A stretch of 64,000 bases of DNA from Pseudomonadota bacterium. Its GTDB lineage: Bacteria > Pseudomonadota > Alphaproteobacteria > Sphingomonadales > Sphingomonadaceae. A program made the translations under genes and the position numbers. The DNA is taken from assembly GCA_023400405.1 (NCBI GenBank), contig JAEXFD010000007.1:62001-126000 (forward strand), in the 5' to 3' direction. The notes below the pieces were generated by a model. The model searched no databases, was not told where the DNA came from, and was given only the letters and a program-made list of their open reading frames with translations. Position 1 is the stretch's first letter. Each line of letters opens with the position of its first letter. Positions 38,856-47,432 of the stretch are shown piece by piece.

Positions 38856-40397
38856 ATGACTGAATTTCCCTCTGAGTCTCACGACGTCCTGATTGCCGGG
38901 GCTGGACCGGTCGGCCTCATGCTCGCGTGCGAGTTGCGTCTGGCTGGCTGCTCCGTGCAGGTGCTTGAACAGGCACGTGAACTGCATGCCTCCCTTCTGC
39001 ACGCTCCGTTTGGGCTAAGAGGTCTCTCCCCGCAAACCCTCGACAGCTTCGACAGGCGGGGCCTGCTGGCGCCTCTCGAAGCCCGGATACCCGGCAACGA
39101 CATCGCGGCTGCGGCGCCTTGGATGCAAGCGCACCGGAGGCCTGCCGGGCATTTCGCGGGCATCGATTTCTTCCAGGACCAGATCGACAGGGCAAAGTGG
39201 CCCTATCGGCTGCCGCATTCGCCGGGTCCGATGGCCGCTGACCTCGACAGTATCCTCGCTGTCCTGACCGACAAGGCGCTTGACCTCGGTGTCTCGATCC
39301 GGCGGGGCTATGGTGTCTCGGCTGTCGATGCCTCGGCGGAAGGCGTGATCGTCAGTGCTGAAGGGGAAAGTTTTCGCGGACGCTGGCTGGTCGGCTGCGA
39401 TGGCGCTCGCAGCGCAGTTCGCAAGACGGCCGGATTTGATTTTACCGGGACCGAGCCGGAGTTCACCGGCTATTTCGCGCAGATCGAACTGGCCGATGCC
39501 ACCATGCTCGAACCCGGGCATCATGACACGCCGAACGGCACTTATATATTTGATCTGCCGGGCATGATTCGAATGGTCGAATTCGACGGCGGAGCCTGTC
39601 ACCGGACTCAGCCGATTACGCGCGATCATGTGCAGGCGGTGCTGCGTCGCATCTCAGGCCGACCGGTCGTGGTGACGGCGCTCGGCCTTTCCACCACGTG
39701 GACCGATCGCGCTTTTCTGGCGAGAGAGTATCAGCGTGGGCGCGTGTTGCTCGCCGGGGACGCGGCGCACATCCACTCGCCACTGGGCGGCCAAGGCCTC
39801 AATCTGGGGCTGGGTGATGCGATGAACCTCGGCTGGAAGCTCGCCGCGACGATTCGGGGCAACGCCGCCGCCGGGCTACTCGACAGCTATGAACGTGAAC
39901 GGCGCCCCATCGCCGAGCAGATCCTCGACTGGTCGCGCGCGCAGGTGGCGCTGATGCGGCCCGACCGGAGCGCGAAGGCGCTGCGCAACATCATTCGCGA
40001 CCTGATTGCGACACGCGATGGCTCAACCTACTTCGCCGAATGCACATGGGGTGTCGGGTTGCGCTATGATTCCGCCGCCGGGGACCACGCCCTGTTCGGG
40101 CGAAGCACGCCGGATTTCGAACTTTGCGACGGGACATTCCTCAACGCCCACCTTCGTAATGGAAAGGCCGTCCTTCTGGATTTCGATGCAACGGATGCGT
40201 TGCGCGCGGTGGCAGCGCGTTATGCAGGCTACGTTTCCTATATCGGCTGTAGCGCTAAGAATCGCTTGGGGTTGCAAGCCATCTTGGTTCGCCCCGATGG
40301 CATTGTCATCTGGGCCAGTGATCACCCCACGAGCGGTGTCGATGCCGCCGGAGCCATATCGCGATGGTTCGGGCAAATGCTGGATGCCGACTACTGA
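38856..40397 (+). CDS. FAD-dependent aromatic-type monooxygenase
   Basis: This 513-aa group A flavoprotein hydroxylase has the FAD Rossmann motif GAGPVG at residues 15-20, the DG motif in VGCDGARSAVR (about 183-193), and the GD motif in LAGDAAHIHSPLGGQGLNLG (about 301-320). A thioredoxin-like C-terminal region (about 410-513) matches phenol hydroxylase/polyketide and rifampicin monooxygenase relatives. The ATG at 38856 follows GTGGAG. Substrate unknown; it stands alone, so it may serve detoxification or antibiotic modification. Confidence 0.9.
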   Translation: MTEFPSESHDVLIAGAGPVGLMLACELRLAGCSVQVLEQARELHASLLHAPFGLRGLSPQTLDSFDRRGLLAPLEARIPGNDIAAAAPWMQAHRRPAGHFAGIDFFQDQIDRAKWPYRLPHSPGPMAADLDSILAVLTDKALDLGVSIRRGYGVSAVDASAEGVIVSAEGESFRGRWLVGCDGARSAVRKTAGFDFTGTEPEFTGYFAQIELADATMLEPGHHDTPNGTYIFDLPGMIRMVEFDGGACHRTQPITRDHVQAVLRRISGRPVVVTALGLSTTWTDRAFLAREYQRGRVLLAGDAAHIHSPLGGQGLNLGLGDAMNLGWKLAATIRGNAAAGLLDSYERERRPIAEQILDWSRAQVALMRPDRSAKALRNIIRDLIATRDGSTYFAECTWGVGLRYDSAAGDHALFGRSTPDFELCDGTFLNAHLRNGKAVLLDFDATDALRAVAARYAGYVSYIGCSAKNRLGLQAILVRPDGIVIWASDHPTSGVDAAGAISRWFGQMLDADY

Positions 40398-40676
40398 CAC
40401 ATCCGCCGTGCGAGTTTTCGGTCGGTAAGCGCATAAACGTCGCATTCTACGCATTCGGGGCTGAGGCAGGTGGCGACCAACTCATGACATTCTACACCGG
40501 GCACCTGAACGTCGGCTAAGACCGAGACCTGCCATAAACAGGCCTCCAAGAGCCTCTGATTAACGCCGACACGAAATGCCGTTCACCTCGAACAATCGCC
40601 TCGTCAGAAGCACAAATATGTTCATCCAGATCAACCAAATGCCGCCGTTGCCAGCTCTCTGCCGTCGGACCCTTGT
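40398..40676. other. Intergenic region upstream of merR
   Basis: About 280 bp carry no convincing gene. The right end leads into the AT-rich MerR operator at 40677-40702. Confidence 0.5.
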
Positions 40677-40702
40677 TTTTGACAATTTATATGTTAAAAG
40701 AA
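40677..40702 (+). promoter_or_regulatory. Putative MerR operator 1 (autoregulatory)
   Basis: This 26-bp imperfect dyad TTTTGACA-N7-ATATGTTAAAAGAA matches the perfect palindrome at 46748-46773 at 19/26 positions without gaps. It ends 4 bp before the merR ATG, so binding would cover the promoter -10 region or ribosome site. Confidence 0.65.
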
Positions 40703-40706
40703 ACGC

Positions 40707-41078
40707 ATGAAACTCGAGGAGCTTTCGGCGATTACCGGAGCGACAATCCGGCAGATCCGCTTCCTGATTTCCGAAGGGTTCGTGCCCTCGCCCGAAGGCG
40801 GGCGCACTTACGCAACATATGGGGACGCACACGTCCAGGCGATCCGTCGCTTTCAGCGTTTGAAGGGCCTTGGCTTTCCCAATGCAGCAATCCGGCTTCT
40901 TCTGGATGCGCGCGAGGGCGTGCCCGTGCCGGTGATGGACGGCCTGACACTAGTGATCGCACCCGATCTGATCGGCAGGGATGCTGACCTGGATCGGATG
41001 ATCGCGCAGACCGAAACTAGACTGCGCGAGGCATTTTCAGGCGATGTACCGAAGGCGCGCAAGCGGGCAGCTGGCTGA
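40707..41078 (+). CDS. MerR-family transcriptional regulator
   Basis: This 123-aa one-domain regulator has an N-terminal winged HTH (about 1-70) with LSAITGATIRQIRFLISEGF (MerR-type, but lacking the usual R-Y-Y: here RFL) and YGDAHVQAIRRFQRLKGLGF. A short C-terminal coiled-coil-like helix (IAQTETRLREAF) could dimerise. No Cys cluster exists, so it is not a typical metal sensor. It heads an operon with the VIT-domain gene 30 bp downstream, and the same dyad sequence as in its own promoter occurs before two further transcription units nearby. Confidence 0.85.
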   Translation: MKLEELSAITGATIRQIRFLISEGFVPSPEGGRTYATYGDAHVQAIRRFQRLKGLGFPNAAIRLLLDAREGVPVPVMDGLTLVIAPDLIGRDADLDRMIAQTETRLREAFSGDVPKARKRAAG

Positions 41079-41108
41079 TCATTCGCGGGATCCGAGGGAA
41101 GCACGACG

Positions 41109-42527
41109 ATGGATAAGCTGATCGATCCGCTGGTGCCCTTGTTCCGGCCATCACTCGCCCCAAGACCACCCCTGCTGCTCGACAAAACCGAGATCCGACT
41201 TCGTCTGGTTCCACCGATTGCCCGTCTGATCGTCACGCGCACTTTCACCAATCGCGAAACGGTACCGATCGAGGCGGTGCTGACCATGCCGCCCGCTCTG
41301 ACCGGCGAAGTGGTTCACGGCGTGGAAGTCGGGATCGGCGAGCGACGATGGACAGCACAGGCACGGCCAAGGCGTCGGGCCGAAACCGCCTATGACGGCG
41401 CGGCGGTTGACGGCAACCGCGCGATCCTGCTCGAAGATTCGAAGCGCGCCTGGCGCACCTTGTCGGTGGCGGGCGTGCAGCCGGGCGAGGTGGTCTCGCT
41501 GGTATGCGAAAGCGTGATCGCGCTTGGCTCCGCCGGAGCGACTGTACGCCTTTGCCCCGGAGTTGACCCCGATCTTGCCGCTCCCGCTCTCCCGGATCAC
41601 CTGACTCCGCGGCAAACCCGCGAGGCCCATCCGATCACGCTGAAGATCGAGGGCGCGGATGAGATCATTGTGCGATCCGCGGGAACTGATCTGCCACCGG
41701 TGCAACAGATCGGCAATGCACCGATGATGCTGGAAATCGTTATCCCCGCAGCCTTTGAGGGCAAGGTGACGGACTGGTCCGCCGACGATGTGCGTGCGGA
41801 AATGGCCCTGCGCATGGCGGAGCAGATCGCAGCCCTGCTTGACGGTGATAGGCCAGTCGATCGCCAGCGGGTTCGCGATCTTGCGCTTAAGGGCAATTTG
41901 CTGACCAGCGAGACGAGCCTGGTCTTCGTAGGCGCCGAAGGGGAAGCGACCGGGGTGCTGCCGGCCATGCGCAAGCTCGCACTGGTCGATGCGGTATCCA
42001 CCGATGTGCAGGCGGTTCCGTCTCAGGCACCGGCCGTCGAGCCTGCTGCGTTTCCGCTCGCGCCAGATGGCGACTTTCCCGCCCCCGGCCGGTCCCGTGG
42101 GTTCGCCGTGCGATGGCCGACCGTCGGAGCGCGACCGCCATGGCATGTCCGGCTTGGCAACTGGTGGCGCAACAGGAGCCCCCCCCCGGAAGTCTCTACC
42201 GATATGTCGCACCTGGGTGCGCAACTTCGCTCTGCAGCGTCGCGGGTGCTGTGGAATCAGGACGGAGTGCTGGCCTTGCGGTCGGGCGATGTCGGCCATC
42301 TGCCGGGCGAGGTTGCGACAATGGTCCGGAACGTCGCCGCGGTCGAGGACGTGCGTCAGACCGCCACGGTAATGAACCTCGCAGCGGATCATCTCGCCAT
42401 CGCGCTGCTGGCACAAGCCGCTGCATATGCTGGCGTGGCTTCGCCCGATCTGCTCGATCAGCTGTTCCCGGATCGGCTGCCGCTCCCCTTTGAGCGGTTG
42501 GCCCGGCAATTGGGAGTGAGCGGATGA
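41109..42527 (+). CDS. VIT-domain protein without VWA domain
   Basis: This 472-aa protein has an N-terminal vault/inter-alpha-trypsin (VIT) domain at about 28-150 (VTRTFTNRETVPIEAVLTMP, ERRWTAQARPRRRAETAYDG, VQPGEVVSLVCESVIAL). The region after it keeps the linker seen before the VWA domain in VIT-VWA proteins, but no MIDAS DxSxS motif is present. The C-terminal half contains a Pro-rich linker (about 320-370) and a helical end. No signal peptide is seen, so it may be cytosolic. It overlaps the next gene by 4 nt. Function unknown. Confidence 0.8.
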   Translation: MDKLIDPLVPLFRPSLAPRPPLLLDKTEIRLRLVPPIARLIVTRTFTNRETVPIEAVLTMPPALTGEVVHGVEVGIGERRWTAQARPRRRAETAYDGAAVDGNRAILLEDSKRAWRTLSVAGVQPGEVVSLVCESVIALGSAGATVRLCPGVDPDLAAPALPDHLTPRQTREAHPITLKIEGADEIIVRSAGTDLPPVQQIGNAPMMLEIVIPAAFEGKVTDWSADDVRAEMALRMAEQIAALLDGDRPVDRQRVRDLALKGNLLTSETSLVFVGAEGEATGVLPAMRKLALVDAVSTDVQAVPSQAPAVEPAAFPLAPDGDFPAPGRSRGFAVRWPTVGARPPWHVRLGNWWRNRSPPPEVSTDMSHLGAQLRSAASRVLWNQDGVLALRSGDVGHLPGEVATMVRNVAAVEDVRQTATVMNLAADHLAIALLAQAAAYAGVASPDLLDQLFPDRLPLPFERLARQLGVSG

Positions 42528-43048
42528 GATTTACATTGTTAGGCGGAGTGCTGTTGCTCGCTGCGCCGAACGCCAATGCGGAGTCTCCAGCGCTCGCGCC
42601 ATGGGGCGCGCGAAGCGGCGAGAAGCTGGCTATAGACAGCGTCCGCGGCCCCTGGGCGCGGCGCTGGGTGGGGCGGAGCGACGTCGGCGCTGTCATGCTC
42701 ACTGTCTATCGGTCGGCGGAAGACGCGAAAAAGGTCGCCATGTTGTCTCGCGGACTGAGCGACGGGCCTGAGCATGATGACGACCTGGCAATTCTCTTGA
42801 GCTATCTTCCCCATGGATGGCGGACGTGGGTTCACGCGCTTCAGGCGACCGCTTACAACTCGAACGCACGCGGTCTGTGCGCGATTATCGGGACAGGTGA
42901 GGAGCCGCGCAGGCTCTGCATGGCAAGCCGGCCCGACAGCGCAGCCGTGGCGACCGTCATGACTTCGCTTGATCGCGATACCGCTACGGAAGCGGCGATG
43001 CTGCTGGCGCGTTATGCGGCGCGTCATCCTATGCGCGTGGCCGGGTGA
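42524..43048 (+). CDS. Exported hypothetical protein, coupled to VIT gene
   Basis: This 174-aa protein has a signal peptide (LLGGVLLLAAPNANA, about 5-19) and a mature domain with LSYLPHGWRTWVHALQATAY and two Cys (GLCAIIG and RLCMAS) that could form a periplasmic disulphide. The ATG overlaps the VIT stop (ATGA), so the two products are made together. I do not recognise the family. It is the third gene of the merR operon and faces the next gene convergently, 8 bp away. Confidence 0.7.
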   Translation: MRFTLLGGVLLLAAPNANAESPALAPWGARSGEKLAIDSVRGPWARRWVGRSDVGAVMLTVYRSAEDAKKVAMLSRGLSDGPEHDDDLAILLSYLPHGWRTWVHALQATAYNSNARGLCAIIGTGEEPRRLCMASRPDSAAVATVMTSLDRDTATEAAMLLARYAARHPMRVAG

Positions 43049-43056
43049 CAGCGGAC

Positions 43057-43578
43057 CTACTGTTCTTCCTTCAACCTCTTCTCCAGTAACGCACGTGCTT
43101 CCGGCGTGAGTCCCTGGTCCGAACCGGCCTTGCCGCCCGGTGAGGGCGTGCCTTGTGTGCTCGACGGGTTGCCAGAATGCTCGACCAGATAGCGATCGAG
43201 ATTGCGATGGCCGATCGAAGAATCGCCGCCAGGCAATGATCCGGACAGTTCGCCTGGATTGATCCGCCCGTCCTTCTCGCGCAAAATTTCCCCGACCATA
43301 CTGTTGCCCGGGATCGGAGGCGTCGCCTGGCCGAGCCCGATGGCGCCCGGTTTGCAAGGAATGGGCGTTGGCCGTGTGCCTCGGAGCCAATGAATTGGCC
43401 AGTCCCATCCCGTGGCGATGTAGTCTATCCACCCGAAGGCTTCACGGTCGCTTGCCTTGGCAGGGTAACAATGTCTTCGAACAGCTTGGTCTTCCGCGCC
43501 GAGGAACCAACCCAAGGCCAAAAGAACAAGAACAACGCCGGCCAATTTGCCAACGACATCCGAGGCTCTACTCATCAT
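43057..43578 (-). CDS. Hypothetical single-pass membrane protein
   Basis: This 173-aa protein has one N-terminal helix (VGKLAGVVLVLLALGWFLGA, about 9-28), an exported domain with two Cys (RHCYPAK and IPCKPG), and a Gly/Pro/Ser-rich region leading to a charged C-terminal helix (LTPEARALLEKRLKEEQ). It lies downstream of the lipoprotein gene on the same strand and is probably co-transcribed with it. Unknown family. Confidence 0.65.
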   Translation of the reverse strand: MMSRASDVVGKLAGVVLVLLALGWFLGAEDQAVRRHCYPAKASDREAFGWIDYIATGWDWPIHWLRGTRPTPIPCKPGAIGLGQATPPIPGNSMVGEILREKDGRINPGELSGSLPGGDSSIGHRNLDRYLVEHSGNPSSTQGTPSPGGKAGSDQGLTPEARALLEKRLKEEQ

Positions 43579-43636
43579 GACGTCTCCCCATCAGCAGGCA
43601 GGCACTAGCTAACGGCGGGCTCCACCTGTCGCCTTT

Positions 43637-44896
43637 TCATCTCACTATTTTGTCGGTGCCGAAGTCGTTGCAGATATCGCCTGGCTGAAGCCACGACGCG
43701 CTACAAGGGGGGCGGAGGACGAACGGGGCCGAATTGCCCCCGCGTGCGGGGGCGGCCTGTCGGTTACGCCGCACCGCCGCCGCGCGCCGCTCGAAATCGG
43801 CGACTTCATCGCCGAAGAGGGCACGACAATCGCGCTGTCCGCCTTCCGCCACATCATAGCAGACGTCGCCCCGGCGATTGCCCGCCATGGGCCGCGTGAA
43901 CACCCACCAGAGGCGTGCGGCATCTCCATCGCCCCACCAGCGAAGCACGGCGGGACCGTCTTCGCGTCCACCGCCGGCAAGCGACGGTAAGGCCATGGTG
44001 TCGGCCGGGATCGCCCTCGTCGTTCCGGTTTTGTCGCCCGCATAGGTCTTGCCTGTCGGTAGCTGCCCGGCCGCCGCGTCGAAGAGCATGACCATCGTGA
44101 TGTTCTTGGTGCGCGAATAGAAGCTTGGCGCCACTACCGGGCTGGAGAAGTCGCCGTCATGCGGCCGGAGCTCCAATGCGCGCAGTTCGGCGTCCGGCGA
44201 CCAGGCCTTGGCGACGGTCATGGCGAGTGTGACGTTGGAGGCCGCATCCTTGCCCGCACTGTTCGCCGCATTGGCCATCGCGTCGACCTGCTTCCCGGCA
44301 TTCGGTCCGATCGGTCGGAACCACAGAATCTTCTGCTGCATCATTGCGACCATGCCGCCGCCCGTCACCGGGAGCCACTGACCCTCATCGTTCCATCCCT
44401 GACCTGAGACGAAGCGGAGACCAGCGTCGCTCGCCGACATCTGTCCTCGGTCGATATGAAAGGCATAATCATCATCGGCGACGCCATCGCGTACGATCGC
44501 GACATAGCTGCCGTCCGGCGCCACACGCAGCCCAATCACGCCATCCGACTTTTCTACATTGGGCTGGAAGATCGCGACCGACCAAGTGCCACAGAAATGA
44601 CTGATGCCTGACCGGTCGCCCGCGTCCGCCGGGCGTGCCACGCCTCGGCGCATGCGATCGACCCAGAAATCAAAGCTGCGCCAGCGCGGGTCATCGCTTG
44701 CGATCGTCTCTCCGGTCGCGGGAGGGATAACGCAATCGCCCGCCTGTTCCAGCTTTTCATTAGATTGTGAGAGTTGCTGCGCCACAGCTGGCGTGCCGGC
44801 ATTGGCGGTTTCATTTCCGTTCTTTGCGACATCGCAGGCGCTGACCATGAACGCGAGAAGCAGCGTTGCCGTTATCGAAACCCCGAATCGCGCCAT
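43637..44896 (-). CDS. Putative lipoprotein, MerR-regulon candidate
   Basis: This 419-aa protein has a lipoprotein signal peptide (LLLAFMVSAC, Cys about 21). Downstream it contains repeated Trp/Gly-rich beta-type segments (WRSFDFWVDRMRRG and LRWWGDGDAARLWWVFTRP) and a C-terminus with Cys pairs (DVCYDVAEGGQRDCRAL and PPCSASWLQPGDICNDF). The ATG at 44896 follows AAGGGGAT. The shared dyad operator lies 46 bp upstream, between this gene and the divergent 45014 gene. It is probably anchored in the periplasmic face of a membrane. Unknown family. Confidence 0.75.
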   Translation of the reverse strand: MARFGVSITATLLLAFMVSACDVAKNGNETANAGTPAVAQQLSQSNEKLEQAGDCVIPPATGETIASDDPRWRSFDFWVDRMRRGVARPADAGDRSGISHFCGTWSVAIFQPNVEKSDGVIGLRVAPDGSYVAIVRDGVADDDYAFHIDRGQMSASDAGLRFVSGQGWNDEGQWLPVTGGGMVAMMQQKILWFRPIGPNAGKQVDAMANAANSAGKDAASNVTLAMTVAKAWSPDAELRALELRPHDGDFSSPVVAPSFYSRTKNITMVMLFDAAAGQLPTGKTYAGDKTGTTRAIPADTMALPSLAGGGREDGPAVLRWWGDGDAARLWWVFTRPMAGNRRGDVCYDVAEGGQRDCRALFGDEVADFERRAAAVRRNRQAAPARGGNSAPFVLRPPCSASWLQPGDICNDFGTDKIVR

Positions 44897-44941
44897 GATC
44901 GATCCCCTTTCCGATGAGGACGATCTATCAGGACGTGTTTC

Positions 44942-44967
44942 TTTTGACAATATGTATGCGATAAGAG
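44942..44967. promoter_or_regulatory. Putative MerR operator 2, between divergent genes
   Basis: This 26-bp site begins TTTTGACAATATGTATG and ends ATAAGAG. It matches the perfect palindrome at 46748-46773 at 20/26 positions. It lies 46 bp from the lipoprotein start and 47 bp from the 45014 start, so it could control both. Confidence 0.65.
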
Positions 44968-45013
44968 CATTGAGTTTTGCCGAACCACTTGGTCGGACGG
45001 AAGGACGCGCGCC

Positions 45014-45376
45014 GTGAAGGATGACGAGGAATTGCCGATCGACCCTACGAAGCTCTACTTCGTGCGGATCATCGAGACCCGCGCGGCCGTGGGTCTGTTC
45101 TGGTCGGGGTGGCACGGGTTGCAACTGCTGATCCCGCGCCACATCGATCAAAGCCGCTGCGAAGTGGCGCAGATTGAGCCGCTGGCTGGCATTCTGTTCG
45201 TGGATGGGTCGGATTTTCGCGAGCAGGCCGTTGCGGAAGGCTATGAGTATCGCTGCGCATTGACGGACGGTCTTGCTCAGCAACTCTTCGACGACGGTGG
45301 CAGGGTGTTTGGATTGCCCCTGACGTTCGAGCCGCTTTGTCGGGCGTTCGGCGTAGGGGAGGATACCGCGACATAG
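45014..45376 (+). CDS. Hypothetical cytosolic protein in MerR cluster
   Basis: This 120-aa protein starts at GTG 45014 after GGAAGGA. The sequence MKDDEELPIDPTKLYFVRI and then LFWSGWHGLQLLIPRH is ordered and aromatic. No signal peptide or membrane segment is seen. Its promoter region shares operator 2 with the divergent lipoprotein gene. I do not recognise the family. Confidence 0.65.
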   Translation: MKDDEELPIDPTKLYFVRIIETRAAVGLFWSGWHGLQLLIPRHIDQSRCEVAQIEPLAGILFVDGSDFREQAVAEGYEYRCALTDGLAQQLFDDGGRVFGLPLTFEPLCRAFGVGEDTAT

Positions 45377-45491
45377 GATGACAACCGGCTTCGCGCCCAG
45401 CGGTATGCGCTTTGGTCGGCGTGGCGCCGGCGAATCGGCGCTGGGTGCTACGGTTGGCGGCGCTCGGTTCAGAACGCCCATTGCGCGTTGC

Positions 45492-45854
45492 TCAGGAGCC
45501 GGGGTCAAGGATCATGACGCCGACGCAGACTAGCAGGAAGACCGGAATGAAATTGACGACGGCGATCGCCGATGCGCAGCGTCTCGCGCCACGCGCCCGA
45601 ACGATGCCGACAGCAGCAATGAAGCAAAGAAGCGCCACGGCCGCATACTGGCCGATCATCATCCGTTCCCGGATGTGCGTGCCGACCGCATGATGGTCTA
45701 TCACGAAGGGACCCGAGAGAATTGCAAGACCCCACGGTATGATCATGAACCATAGGGCCTGCAGACGACGCCGTACCTCGGGTACCCTCGGAAAAGAGCG
45801 GACGAAGATCACAACGGATCCGATCCACGCGAGAAGCAGGACCCAAATGAGCAT
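45492..45854 (-). CDS. Small integral membrane protein
   Basis: This 120-aa protein has four hydrophobic helices (MLIWVLLLAWIGSVVIFV; LWFMIIPWGLAILSG; YAAVALLCFIAAVGIV; AVVNFIPVFLLVCVGVMIL). The start is placed at the Met before helix 1; an in-frame upstream start at 45935 would add 27 basic residues. It lies downstream of the second lipoprotein gene on the same strand and may be in one operon with it. Function unknown. Confidence 0.6.
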   Translation of the reverse strand: MLIWVLLLAWIGSVVIFVRSFPRVPEVRRRLQALWFMIIPWGLAILSGPFVIDHHAVGTHIRERMMIGQYAAVALLCFIAAVGIVRARGARRCASAIAVVNFIPVFLLVCVGVMILDPGS

Positions 45855-45961
45855 AGGGAGTTGTCGCTTTCCTGTCTTGGGGGAGCGTCGCCATTCCCGT
45901 CTCGTGAAAGACTTTGGTGCGCCGGAGGATCGCAAGGTATGTTCGGCTCTAAATGGGGGCG

Positions 45962-46723
45962 CTACGTGCGGAGGCGCTTGAACACCCTGATCATTCGGTC
46001 GATCGGATCCTGCTTGAGGACCTCATCGGTATCGTTCTGCCGCGGATAGGTTGTCACCAGCAACAAAGGAATGTCGGCTACACTGGCAGAGCATGTCGCC
46101 TGGCGGCTTTCAGCGACCGGCCGGGCCATGCAGAAGGACAGGAGATTGTCCTGCCCGCCAAAGCTGGTTTCGGCCGATGATCCGGTCGGCAGGCCAACGA
46201 TATCCATCGTTTCGTCCAAAATCCTTTTTCCGCCCTCAGCGTCGGGCTTGCCCGGCCTCGCGATCGGGTTCTTGAGATAATAGACGGTGATCGGCGGGTC
46301 GCCCACGAAGAAAATTGTTGCGCGCCCGACATAGCTGGCGCCGGCTGGCGGATCGATATTCACTTCATATTGCGTCACGCGGCTTGCACCTGCCCCGCTG
46401 CCGATGGGCGGCAGGATGCTGGCGAGCATGTTGGCAGCCTGCTGACGAGCCGGCGTGGGGGATGGCGCCGGAGCGGGCGCAGCCCCCCCTGTAAGCTGCA
46501 GCGCTTCCTGAGCGACCCCATTGACGCGCTCGCTGGTGGATCTGTCCTTATCCAGCTCAGCAATGACTGCCCGCCAGCCTGGCAAACTCGTGTTGGATGA
46601 GCCCAACTTTAGCTCTGGCGATGCTATGTTCTCACTCCTGGGCGACTGCTGGTTCTGTTCCGGCGCTCTGCCGCAGCCTCCCAATGCCACAATCGCGCAC
46701 ATCATCATCCACTGGCTTTTCAT
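45962..46723 (-). CDS. Putative lipoprotein 2, MerR-regulon candidate
   Basis: This 253-aa protein has a lipoprotein signal (CAIVALGGC, Cys about 17), a Ser/Asn- and then Ala/Pro-rich linker (about 20-100) and a C-terminal globular domain (about 110-250) with Cys residues in LSFCMARPV and ATCSAS. The ATG at 46723 follows GGGAGGCG, and the perfect palindrome at 46743-46775 lies 20 bp upstream. It is likely periplasmic-facing. Unknown family. Confidence 0.75.
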   Translation of the reverse strand: MKSQWMMMCAIVALGGCGRAPEQNQQSPRSENIASPELKLGSSNTSLPGWRAVIAELDKDRSTSERVNGVAQEALQLTGGAAPAPAPSPTPARQQAANMLASILPPIGSGAGASRVTQYEVNIDPPAGASYVGRATIFFVGDPPITVYYLKNPIARPGKPDAEGGKRILDETMDIVGLPTGSSAETSFGGQDNLLSFCMARPVAESRQATCSASVADIPLLLVTTYPRQNDTDEVLKQDPIDRMIRVFKRLRT

Positions 46724-46742
46724 CGTCGCCTCCCACTTCAGA

Positions 46743-46775
46743 TTCTCTTATGACATAATATATGTCATAAGAGAA
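46743..46775 (-). promoter_or_regulatory. Putative MerR operator 3 (perfect 33-nt palindrome)
   Basis: The 15-bp perfect arms TTCTCTTATGACATA and TATGTCATAAGAGAA have a 3-bp centre. This is the best copy of the dyad found before merR (40677) and between 43637/45014 (44942). It lies directly upstream of lipoprotein 2. Confidence 0.8.
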
Positions 46776-46991
46776 GTGACAAAGCGTCTAAGCTGCAGGA
46801 ACTCGGCCGCAAAGCGCGTTATTTCTGAGGCCACCGACGGAATTCGACCATATTTTCTCGTACTGGGCTGGCGGCGAGATTTGCGAGAAATGTCCGGTTT
46901 CGTCGGGAACCGTCGTTGGCGGATGCCATCGAGAATGACGGGTATGTCCCAATTTCCGCCACCGGTGGAGAATTGCGCAAGCGGCTAGGCG

Positions 46992-47432
46992 CTATTCCGT
47001 CACGCTCACGCTCGCGCCGTCCGCCTCGAACATCGCGGAGACCAGACATTCAACCAGAGCATCTTCCGCTTTTGCCCGCCGGTCCGCATTGGACGACGCA
47101 AGATCCCGCCTGACTTCTTCCGGCGTATTCGCCACCGCAGCAGTGAGAATCGCATTCGCCAGAAACGGATGCATCACATTGCGAAGGCGGTCACCGAATG
47201 CCCCCTCGCCCATTGCTGGCCGCCCACGCTCCAGCAGCGCCCGGATGCTTGTCACCGGCACCAGCGTAATCGCACCGACCTTGATCACCTCGATCTGACC
47301 AGCCTTGATCAGCTCGTAGAACTTCGACCGGCCGATACCGGTAATGCGGCAGGCGTCCGCAATCCTCAGCGTAATGGGTGACAGATCGCCGCCTGGGCGG
47401 TGGGACGTGTGATGCATGATGCAGTCCTTCAT
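46992..47432 (-). CDS. HTH DNA-binding protein (AlpA/excisionase-like)
   Basis: This 146-aa protein has an N-terminal helix-turn-helix of the HTH_17/MerR-like class (about 20-70: LRIADACRITGIGRSKFYELIKAGQIEVIKVG). The C-terminal half contains an alpha-helical segment rich in Ala/Glu. Its start overlaps the stop of the CopG-like gene (ATGA), so the two are translated together. In related sphingomonad integrative elements, such genes sit in the transfer region near the relaxase. It may control excision or transfer. Confidence 0.8.
   Translation of the reverse strand: MKDCIMHHTSHRPGGDLSPITLRIADACRITGIGRSKFYELIKAGQIEVIKVGAITLVPVTSIRALLERGRPAMGEGAFGDRLRNVMHPFLANAILTAAVANTPEEVRRDLASSNADRRAKAEDALVECLVSAMFEADGASVSVTE

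Noticed and set aside
38856..40397. FAD monooxygenase as a tetracycline- or rifampicin-inactivating enzyme
   Set aside because: The fold fits that broad group, but nothing in the sequence or neighbourhood identifies an antibiotic substrate.
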